Assembly: GCA_004524425.1 (NCBI GenBank)
Contig: SDNN01000075.1
Location: forward strand, 1 to 11,602
DNA from: Promethearchaeota archaeon
Lineage (GTDB): Archaea > Asgardarchaeota > Lokiarchaeia > Sigynarchaeales > SOKP01
Direction of reading: 5' to 3'
Length of the DNA: 11,602 bases
A model generated the notes under the pieces. The model saw only the letters and a list, made by a program, of their open reading frames with translations. It was not told the DNA's origin and ran no database searches. Both the position numbers and the translations under genes were made by a program. Below, in pieces: positions 1 through 5,859 of this stretch. Each line of letters begins with the position of its first letter. Positions within the stretch are counted from its first letter, which is position 1.

Positions 1-338
1 ACTTTTAATTGTGGCAAATCTTCGTAAACCTTAAATATTAAATCTATAAACTTCTCATAAAGAGCATGCTTGTCAGGATCGTTCGGAGATACAAAAAATT
101 CGGCTGCTCTATAATACATCGCAGCATTTAAAAGACGTGATTCTGCTAAAGCTTTATCCCCTAAAGGTACTAATTCTCGTTTCCAATCATCAAAATCCTT
201 AATTTTGGTGGCAACCTCTTTTATCTCTTCGAAATTGCCTCCATTAGTAATCAATCTATTGAATTGATAATTTATATTAGGATGTTCATGAAATTCATAA
301 TATCCGATTGGAAAATTATATTCTAATTTTGATACCAT
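1..338 (-). CDS. Alpha/beta hydrolase (FrsA/DUF1100-like), N-terminal part only
   Basis: The frame opens with ATG at 336-338 and stays open to the window edge, giving 112 codons of an incomplete protein. The visible part is the helical cap that precedes the hydrolase core in esterases related to FrsA and 2,6-dihydroxypseudooxynicotine hydrolase. It has NYQFNRL near residues 23-29, a Gly-Gly turn (33-34), DDWKRE (50-55) and the motif NAAMYYRAAEFF (71-82), which is typical of that cap. The nucleophile elbow and catalytic triad would lie beyond the edge, so activity cannot be judged. A weak ribosome site (GGTTGAG) sits about seven bases before the ATG, and a TATA-like GTATATTA lies further upstream. 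The substrate is unknown. The family call rests on cap motifs recalled from memory. Confidence 0.6.
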   Translation of the reverse strand, partial: MVSKLEYNFPIGYYEFHEHPNINYQFNRLITNGGNFEEIKEVATKIKDFDDWKRELVPLGDKALAESRLLNAAMYYRAAEFFVSPNDPDKHALYEKFIDLIFKVYEDLPQLK

Positions 339-451
339 TTTAATCTCAACCTTGTTAGAAATAATTCTAATTTAATCTAATATACATTATTTGATCTTAA
401 AAACAATTAATACTATTAGTATAATAGAATTTTTAAGGTTGTTTAAGATAA
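339..451. other. Intergenic region with a small palindrome
   Basis: This spacer lies between the hydrolase start and the end of the small frameshifted gene, both on the minus strand. It should carry the hydrolase promoter. A TATA-like sequence lies around 375-390 on the minus strand. A short palindrome, ATACTA-T-TAGTAT, spans 410-422 and could be an operator, but it is AT-rich and may be chance. No RNA gene or reading frame is visible. Confidence 0.35.
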
Positions 452-717
452 CTAGATGGAAAAATGTTTATTTATTCTTTCTAATAAATTGGTTTTATCG
501 ACTTTTGGAGGCTTAATGGGTTTTTTTCCCGGAATTTTAGAATATAGCGATTCAAAAGCATATATTTCTTTTTGATAGTTTTTATAATGATAGTTTCATT
601 GTTATCATGGTCAAGACATGACATTGTTAAAGATATTTTACCGCTTATTCTACCACCTAAAATTTTCTTTATCTTGTACCGTTGACCTATAAACCTTCCA
701 ACTTGATAATCATCCAA
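452..717 (-). pseudogene. Small frameshifted gene with faint protein-kinase N-lobe likeness
   Basis: The unbroken frame is 481-717 and starts at TTG (715-717) behind a GTGAG ribosome-site-like sequence. Its last 30 or so residues look unnatural. The frame offset by one base reads more like protein (NYQKEIYAFESLYSKIPG, then a Lys/Pro-rich stretch and LLERINKHFSI) and stops at 452-454. Adding one base in the run of five A (579-583 on the plus strand) would join the two into about 88 residues. The first part, RYKIKKILGG, a later Gly and ETIIIK, recalls the glycine loop and beta-3 lysine of protein kinases, but there is no catalytic lobe. It could be a decayed fragment, a sequencing indel, or a small protein I do not recognise. 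An upstream ATG (731-733) in another frame stops after seven codons. Confidence 0.4.
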
Positions 718-797
718 AAGTTCTCACGTTCATCTTTAATATTAAATTTAGGCAGGACCTATGCTTTCGATAAAGTCGTATATTAAAATAGAGAGAT

Positions 798-1211
798 TTA
801 GTCCCCTTGAATTTGGACATATACTTTTCTGTTTCGCGGACCATCATATTCAGCAAACATTAGTCCTTGCCATGTTCCTAAGATTAGTCTCCCATCATGA
901 ATAATTACATCTAGAGACGGCCCCGTCAGGCTAGATTTTAGATGAGCATCAGAATTTCCCTCCATGTGTCTAAAAGAATATTCAGCTCCGCTTTGAGGTA
1001 TTAATACTTTTAGAAAATTGATAATATCATCCTTCACGGCAGGATCAGCATTTTCATTAATCGTTATACCTGCAGTGGTATGCGGAACGAAAATACGGCA
1101 AACTCCTTCATTAATGTCCGATTTTTGAACGATTTTCTTAATGTCGCTAGTGATATCAACTAAAACTTCTCTTTTTGGAGTTTTAACTCTTAATTCTTCA
1201 AAAACAATCAT
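798..1211 (-). CDS. yjbQ: YjbQ/UPF0047 family protein, possible thiamin-phosphate synthase
   Basis: The 137-residue protein spans the whole YjbQ family. FVPHTTAGITINENADP is at 41-57, a His at 82 is followed by EGNSDAH (84-90), GTWQG is at 112-116 and DGPR at 123-126. The conserved His residues 44, 82 and 90 are those expected at the family's metal/active site. Members from E. coli and other organisms show weak thiamin-phosphate synthase activity and have been annotated as secondary thiamin-phosphate synthase enzymes; the physiological role is still debated. The presence of thiD about 2.5 kb away on the same strand fits a thiamin role but does not prove it. The ATG at 1209-1211 is chosen because the next upstream codons give no better start. 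An AGGAGT lies 17 bases upstream, too far to be an ordinary ribosome site. Confidence 0.88.
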   Translation of the reverse strand: MIVFEELRVKTPKREVLVDITSDIKKIVQKSDINEGVCRIFVPHTTAGITINENADPAVKDDIINFLKVLIPQSGAEYSFRHMEGNSDAHLKSSLTGPSLDVIIHDGRLILGTWQGLMFAEYDGPRNRKVYVQIQGD

Positions 1212-1389
1212 CTTAACGATAATTAATCACTCCTAATATTTTAATAATTATTATTTATCATTTAGGGATTAAAATTTAACTTGATTCGACTTAAACTATT
1301 TCTAAAAAGAATCACGAAGAATTAGTTTTTAATAATCGAAATATTTTCTATGATAATTTATTCACAATGCAAAATTTTATCTTAAAATC
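1212..1389. promoter_or_regulatory. Divergent promoter region between yjbQ and the GH4 gene
   Basis: This AT-rich spacer separates two divergently transcribed genes and must hold both promoters. For the plus-strand GH4 gene, ATAATTTATT (1353-1362) lies about 28-37 bases before the ATG and could be a TATA box for a leaderless or very short-leader transcript. For yjbQ, the minus-strand sequence around 1234-1250 is TATA-like. No stem-loop RNA or reading frame is evident. Confidence 0.35.
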
Positions 1390-2712
1390 ATGGAAAAAAA
1401 AATCGTGTTAGTTGGTGCAGGTTCGGCCTCTTTTGGTCCATCAACCATTGGAGATTTGTTTTTAAGCGATGCTCTTGATGGGTCAACGATCATGCTCCAC
1501 GATATAAATAAAGAAAAATTGGAAATGGTCCATGAAGTTTGCCTAAAAGAGAATGAAATAAGGAATAACGTGTTTAACATTGAAAGAACTGACAAGCGTG
1601 CTAAAGCATTTAAAGATGCTGATTTTATCATTAGCTCCATTGAAGTTGGAGATAGATTCGATCTATGGCGTCAAGATTATGAAATTCCGCGAAAACTTGG
1701 ATCTAGCCAGATTCTAGGGGAGTGTGGTGGTCCTGGAGGTACCTTTCATGCCTTTAGAATCTTACCCCAAGTAATTGATATTGTTCAAGATGCTGAAAAG
1801 ATTTGTCCTGACGCTCTCTTTATCAATTTTTCCAATCCCATGGCCAGAGTATGTCTTGGAATAAAAAGAAGCACTAAAAACCTAAAATTTATCGGGCTTT
1901 GTCATCAAATAGGATTCATGAATAATCACATACCCCAAATGCTAAATAAAAAACTTGAAGATTTGAAAATAGTTATCGTCGGCTTAAATCACTTTGGTTT
2001 TTTACTAGATATTGAAAATATTCCCACAACAAAATCTCTAATGCCCGAATTCCATTCAAAAGCACTGAAATATTTTAAAAAGCACGAAGATAGATGGGAG
2101 TTTTCCACGCTGACATTCGAGGTATACAAAAGATTTGGTTATTTTCCACATCCAGGAGATAATCACCTGGGTGAGTATCTTCAGTTTGGCGAAGAATTCA
2201 CTGAAACGCAAGATATGGTTGATTGGATTGAGAGAACGGAAGATTTTGGTGAGGCAATTTATAGTAAATTCATGAGAGCTTATAAAAGGCTTAAAAAAAA
2301 TCGATATAGTGACAAAGGATTCTTATTCAAGGTTCCTTCAGGAGAGCGGGCAATTCCCATAATCGAAGAGATCATAACGGATAATAGGACCTACGAAAGT
2401 TCAGTAAACATGCCAAATAACGGATTAGTTGACAATCTGCCTGAAGATCTAATTATTGAGGGGCCTGTAATGGTTGACAAAAATGGAGTTCAAGGTATTA
2501 AGATCGGATCCTTACCTAAAAATATTGCGGCTTTATTAAGAATTGAGGCCACAATACAAGATTTGTGTGTTGAGGCGGTCTTGAAAAAATCTAAAGATCT
2601 TGCGATTGCATGTCTGGCCATTGATACAAACGTTGGGAGTTTTAAAAAAGCTGAGAAAATATTTGATGAGTTATATTCTCTTCAAAAGGAATTTTTACCA
2701 AAATTTAAGTAA
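1390..2712 (+). CDS. Glycoside hydrolase family 4 (MelA/alpha-galactosidase-like), NAD- and metal-dependent
   Basis: The 440-residue length and all landmarks match GH4 enzymes, which cleave glycosides by a transient NAD-mediated oxidation with a divalent metal, usually Mn. The N-terminus carries the NAD-binding GAGSASFG (9-16). GECGGPGG follows at 110-117 and NFSNPM at 146-151. The expected metal ligands are Cys171 in GLCHQ and His201 in GLNHFG. FGYFPHPGDNHLGEY (249-263) supplies Asp257, His259 and Glu262, corresponding to the family's catalytic/substrate region. The C-terminal helices around Q-D-L-C-V-E-A are also typical. Substrates in the family include alpha-galactosides, alpha-glucosides, glucuronides and 6-phospho-glycosides; which applies here cannot be read from sequence. 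The start is fixed by the Rossmann motif. The gene stands alone on its strand and converges on the crotonase. Confidence 0.92.
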   Translation: MEKKIVLVGAGSASFGPSTIGDLFLSDALDGSTIMLHDINKEKLEMVHEVCLKENEIRNNVFNIERTDKRAKAFKDADFIISSIEVGDRFDLWRQDYEIPRKLGSSQILGECGGPGGTFHAFRILPQVIDIVQDAEKICPDALFINFSNPMARVCLGIKRSTKNLKFIGLCHQIGFMNNHIPQMLNKKLEDLKIVIVGLNHFGFLLDIENIPTTKSLMPEFHSKALKYFKKHEDRWEFSTLTFEVYKRFGYFPHPGDNHLGEYLQFGEEFTETQDMVDWIERTEDFGEAIYSKFMRAYKRLKKNRYSDKGFLFKVPSGERAIPIIEEIITDNRTYESSVNMPNNGLVDNLPEDLIIEGPVMVDKNGVQGIKIGSLPKNIAALLRIEATIQDLCVEAVLKKSKDLAIACLAIDTNVGSFKKAEKIFDELYSLQKEFLPKFK

Positions 2713-2718
2713 TGTACG

Positions 2719-3480
2719 TTAAAACTCGCCATGGCGACCTTTTCCTGATTTAAACGCCTCACTTCCAGTCAAATATTCTCCTTTTGAAAGAGTTTTTAAA
2801 CCCCATTCGAACTCATTATCCATTGCTTCACTCAATTCCATGCCGAATTGTTGATAAGCGGAAATTCTATCATTTCTCATGCATGTTTGAGGAAATTCTG
2901 CTATTATTGTCGCAAGATTCTCCGCCTCTTCCCTTGATTTTCCTACATCAACAAGATGATTGGCTAAACCCCAATTAAAAGCTTCTTGGGCAGAAACTGC
3001 TCGGCCTGTTAAAATCATTTCTAATGCTCTGCTTAATCCAATAAGTCGAGGTAGACGCACTGTTCCTCCATCTATTAATGGTACTCCAAATCGTCTGCAA
3101 AAAACGCCAAAAACGGCATTCTTTTCCACTACGCGTAAGTCACACCATAGCGCTAGTTCTAGTCCACCTGCAACAGCATGGCCTGCTACTGCCGCAATAA
3201 CAGGCTTTGAAAGTTGCATTCTTGTCGGTCCCATCGGCCCATCCCCATCTTTATTGATTCTATTCATTCGATCAGTATTAATCATTTTCATATTAGCTCC
3301 AGAACAAAAATGACCATTGGCACCCCATAAAACAGCTACTAATGCCTTTTTATCATGCTCAAAATCTCGAAACGCTCTTGCAAGCTCTAATGCAGTAGGA
3401 CCATCAACGGCATTTCTATATTCTGGATTATCCAAGATTACCGTGCATATAGGATAGTTTTTTTCAATATGTACTGGCAT
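2719..3480 (-). CDS. Enoyl-CoA hydratase/isomerase (crotonase) family protein
   Basis: A 253-residue crotonase-fold protein acting on acyl-CoA thioesters. GHFCSGANMKMI (56-67) and AGHAVAGGLELALWCDL (99-115) are the two segments that build the CoA pocket and oxyanion hole. Glu108 matches Glu144 of rat enoyl-CoA hydratase. The position of the second catalytic glutamate (rat Glu164) is Cys128, within FGVFCRRFGVPLIDGG. This CRR variant is, as I recall, a recognisable crotonase subgroup annotated as enoyl-CoA hydratase in actinobacteria and others, so the protein may be an isomerase, hydrolase or another crotonase type and not a classical hydratase. The ATG at 3478-3480 is the natural start; no strong ribosome site precedes it. 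Its 3' end is six bases from the convergent GH4 gene. No other fatty-acid oxidation gene is visible. Confidence 0.88.
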   Translation of the reverse strand: MPVHIEKNYPICTVILDNPEYRNAVDGPTALELARAFRDFEHDKKALVAVLWGANGHFCSGANMKMINTDRMNRINKDGDGPMGPTRMQLSKPVIAAVAGHAVAGGLELALWCDLRVVEKNAVFGVFCRRFGVPLIDGGTVRLPRLIGLSRALEMILTGRAVSAQEAFNWGLANHLVDVGKSREEAENLATIIAEFPQTCMRNDRISAYQQFGMELSEAMDNEFEWGLKTLSKGEYLTGSEAFKSGKGRHGEF

Positions 3481-3543
3481 GAAAAGAATATAGGATTTTA
3501 ATGCATAAAATTATTTCTACTCTTTTTGATAATTCTACAATTC

Positions 3544-3583
3544 TTGCGAAACTTTTTGTAATTAACTCTTAAAGTTTCGGCAA
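3544..3583. repeat. Imperfect inverted repeat upstream of the crotonase gene
   Basis: TTGCGAAACTTT (3544-3555) is mirrored by AAAGTTTCGGCAA (3571-3583). This gives nine perfectly matched bases (CGAAACTTT/AAAGTTTCG), extended to twelve if one bulged base is allowed, around a 15-base centre. It is more GC-containing than the surrounding spacer. It lies 64-103 bases before the crotonase ATG and well after the thiD stop, a position that fits an operator. No oligo-T follows on the minus strand, so a terminator is less likely. Confidence 0.5.
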
Positions 3584-3708
3584 ACATTGTAAAAAGATAT
3601 TACCAGGATTTTTTATAATTATCATTAAACAAACCTGAAAGAATAAGTGATGAAGAGTGCATTTTTTATCATAAACTAAGCAGATAAAGTTAAATTTGCA
3701 TCGCACTG

Positions 3709-4536
3709 CTATTCAATTTTAACTGTAGTTAAATCTACTTCGATTTCCTCTCCTAAGGAATGATTTGGAGGTCCATGGCCATGACCAACATTCAATTTTT
3801 TAGCTCCCCTCAATGTTATATTTATATAGGCTTTTGCGATATGTATTGCTTTTATGACATCATTTTCCTTAGAAATTTCGGCAGTTATCGCAGAAGAATA
3901 AGTACAACCTAAACCGTGAATATTCTTAGTTTTGATTCGTGGAGAAACAAATTTTATACTTTTTTGACCATCATAAAGAACATCTATCGAATCAGAAGAA
4001 TTGGATAATGATCCCCCTTTAACTATTACATTTTTTGCTCCCATTTTATGAATTTCCATTGCTGCTATTTGCATGTCTTTCACCGAGATGATCTCCATTC
4101 TGGTTAAGGCTTCGGCCTCATAGTGGTTTGGAGTGACAATGTAAGCCAAAGGCAAAAGTTCAGCAATCAGTGAGTCGCGCGCTTCTTTATGTAACAAAAA
4201 ATCACCACTTTTAGCAATCATGACGGGATCTAAAACTAAATATTTCATTTTATAATGCTTTACTCCATCAGCTACAACTTTAATAATTTCAGAGTTTGAA
4301 AGCATTCCAATTTTCCACGCATCAGCGCCTATGTCACTCATCACCGAATCTATCTGTTGTTTGACAAAATTTGCATCTATTTCATATACACCCTGAACAC
4401 CAATAGTATTTTGTGCTGTTAATGCTGTAATAGCACTCATTCCATACACGCCTCGGGCAGCAAACGTTTTCAAATCTGCTTGAATTCCAGCTCCTCCACC
4501 AGAATCAGATCCGGCTATTGTCAGCACTTTTTTCAT
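3709..4536 (-). CDS. thiD: Hydroxymethylpyrimidine / phosphomethylpyrimidine kinase ThiD
   Basis: ThiD phosphorylates 4-amino-5-hydroxymethyl-2-methylpyrimidine and then its monophosphate with ATP, making the pyrimidine half of thiamin. The 275-residue protein has the ribokinase-fold signatures: GSDSGGGAGIQADLK (9-23), LDPVMIAKSG (102-111), TPNHYEAEA (135-143), HGLGCTYSSAI (207-217, with the anion-hole Cys211) and a C-terminal GHGHGPPNH (251-259). The usual HGTGCT has Leu for Thr here. A longer frame reaches an ATG at 4590, but the ATG at 4534-4536 is preceded by a good ribosome site and begins exactly at the family's MKKVLTIAGSD. The protein ends without the ThiN domain that many archaeal ThiD proteins carry. 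The gap to porB is 232 bases, so it is probably a separate transcript from the por cluster. Confidence 0.93.
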   Translation of the reverse strand: MKKVLTIAGSDSGGGAGIQADLKTFAARGVYGMSAITALTAQNTIGVQGVYEIDANFVKQQIDSVMSDIGADAWKIGMLSNSEIIKVVADGVKHYKMKYLVLDPVMIAKSGDFLLHKEARDSLIAELLPLAYIVTPNHYEAEALTRMEIISVKDMQIAAMEIHKMGAKNVIVKGGSLSNSSDSIDVLYDGQKSIKFVSPRIKTKNIHGLGCTYSSAITAEISKENDVIKAIHIAKAYINITLRGAKKLNVGHGHGPPNHSLGEEIEVDLTTVKIE

Positions 4537-4542
4537 GATAAA

Positions 4543-4548
4543 TCTCCT
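4543..4548 (-). promoter_or_regulatory. Ribosome binding site of thiD
   Basis: AGGAGA on the minus strand lies six bases before the ATG at 4534-4536. It is the clearest ribosome site in the window and fixes the thiD start against the longer frame beginning at 4590. Confidence 0.75.
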
Positions 4549-4573
4549 AAAAATTCTATTTATTAATATTTTA

Positions 4574-4605
4574 ATATTAGTTTTTAACAATTTAATAACT
4601 AATAT
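4574..4605. repeat. Inverted repeat upstream of thiD
   Basis: ATATTAGTT (4574-4582) and AACTAATAT (4597-4605) are perfect reverse complements around a 14-base centre. The element is 38-69 bases before the thiD ATG and upstream of its ribosome site, so it could be an operator or a leader hairpin. It consists almost wholly of A and T, so a chance match in AT-rich DNA is quite possible. None of the conserved parts of a TPP riboswitch was seen here. Confidence 0.3.
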
Positions 4606-4718
4606 GATAGATTAAGATATCATTTTGAATAGTTTATTAACTCTAATTCGTAAATATCTGCCTACATTAAATCAAGAATTTTTTTTAATTATTTCTTCTT
4701 AATGATTAAATCTATGAG

Positions 4719-4763
4719 AAAAAAATAAGAATATTAATAAAAAATTAAAGAATTTTAAAAAAA
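4719..4763 (-). terminator. Oligo-T terminator tracts after porB
   Basis: Immediately downstream of the porB stop, the minus strand carries a run of seven T (4757-4763) and a second run of seven T (4719-4725), with shorter T runs between. Archaeal intrinsic termination relies on such T tracts with little need of a hairpin. The position would end the porGD-porA-porB transcript before thiD. Confidence 0.5.
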
Positions 4764-4768
4764 TCTTT

Positions 4769-5857
4769 TTATTTCATATTAGCCAAATATTCATTCATCT
4801 CTACAAAACTTGCCGTCCTAATTAAAGCAGATTTTAGGAATTGGAAGCCTATGTCGTAAGTGGAACCATCCCCACCAATATGAATTACATAAGGCACCTC
4901 TCCTTCATAATGCCCCTTAGATTTAAGTATTTTATATGTTGTACTAATGGCTTCCGCAATAGTAGCTCCAGACTCGAAAAGATGATGTACCCATGGAACT
5001 TTCCAAGACGTGACGAAATCTTTTGAAGTAGAGACTTCAACACAACTGGTATTATTAACATAAATCACATTATTGCCAGTGACTTGAGTTGCGGCAGTTG
5101 CCGTTTGATTTAGAAACATACCCGCACCACAACCAGGACATAAACCATGACCAGGATGTAGATGAGTCTGGGGTATTAGTTTCTTTCGATTTACCCTGTA
5201 TATATCAACCGGTTTTTCAGCTCCAAATTTTTCAATTAATCCCTTTAATTTGATATTTCGTTGCTCAGTGAAGTAGATTATTTCATCAATTTCTTTCTCC
5301 AAAAATTTGGGTCTGAAAAGATGTTTAAACCTGCCCATGGATTTTAGAAAATCCACGAACTTTTCTTTATCCACGTCTAAGCCCCTATAATATGAGAACG
5401 TGGGAATCCCGTCTTTAACTCGTATTGTGTAAAGTGGCCAATATCCACAATCGGTCGCCAATTTTGACACTTTCACAGTATCACCTGCCGCGTGTCTCCA
5501 CCCTCTCATGCAGTCTGAAAATGCTTGAATGAAGGCAGAACCATCAGTTTTTAAGGCCTCCATTGTTTTTCCCATCAGATCGTTGGGATATGCGGGATTT
5601 ACAGTTGCTAAAAACATCGATTTGGCCCCATAAAATCCAAAAGGCGTGACTAAATCCTGCTTAATACCCACCTTACCAGGAATTTTTTCGCCTCCTGGCC
5701 CCGTTGTCGTGGAAGCATGCGGTGGTGTAGCCCCACTTTCTTGAATTCCAGTATTCATAAAAGCCTCATTATCATAATTAAGGAAAAGCACGTTAGATTT
5801 TCCATCTCTCGCTAATAAATCTTCCATTTTTATGATGTTTCGTTCAGATTCCGACAT
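4769..5857 (-). CDS. porB: Circularly permuted PorB, beta subunit of 2-oxoacid:ferredoxin oxidoreductase
   Basis: PorB binds thiamin diphosphate and the proximal [4Fe-4S] cluster. This 362-residue frame holds a complete PorB in swapped order. Residues 21-210 match the usual C-terminal part: NVLFLNYDNEAFMNTG (22-37), ATPPHASTTT (43-52), Cys116 before RGW, GYWPLY (138-143), and GRFKHLF (175-181). Residues 228-348 match the usual N-terminal part: HPGHGLCPGCG (234-244), NNTSCVEVS (268-276), WKVPWVHHLFESGAT (285-299), and GGDGSTYDIG (328-337). The new ends cut the TPP motif between its GDG and YDNE halves. Cys240, 243, 272 and 116 correspond to the four cluster ligands, so function is plausible. 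The ATG at 5855-5857 lies two bases after the porA stop, with GGGGTGG ten bases upstream. Residues 1-20 and 349-362 are new tails. An assembly artefact is possible but would need an in-frame join. Confidence 0.93.
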   Translation of the reverse strand: MSESERNIIKMEDLLARDGKSNVLFLNYDNEAFMNTGIQESGATPPHASTTTGPGGEKIPGKVGIKQDLVTPFGFYGAKSMFLATVNPAYPNDLMGKTMEALKTDGSAFIQAFSDCMRGWRHAAGDTVKVSKLATDCGYWPLYTIRVKDGIPTFSYYRGLDVDKEKFVDFLKSMGRFKHLFRPKFLEKEIDEIIYFTEQRNIKLKGLIEKFGAEKPVDIYRVNRKKLIPQTHLHPGHGLCPGCGAGMFLNQTATAATQVTGNNVIYVNNTSCVEVSTSKDFVTSWKVPWVHHLFESGATIAEAISTTYKILKSKGHYEGEVPYVIHIGGDGSTYDIGFQFLKSALIRTASFVEMNEYLANMK

Positions 5858-5859
5858 CT

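Noticed and set aside
2784..3313. Plus-strand open frames antisense to the crotonase
   Set aside because: They are shadows of a well-conserved minus-strand gene, with no recognisable motif or start signal.
4537..4590. Longer ThiD beginning at the ATG at 4590
   Set aside because: The extra 18 residues match nothing in ThiD, and the ATG at 4536 has a strong ribosome site six bases upstream.
4537..4768. TPP riboswitch upstream of thiD
   Set aside because: I looked for the conserved riboswitch core sequences on the minus strand and saw none; the spacer is nearly all A and T.
4769..5857. PorB as two separate half genes or a frameshifted pair
   Set aside because: The frame runs without stop or shift from the ATG at 5857 to the TAA at 4769-4771. 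It also carries a plausible linker between the halves.
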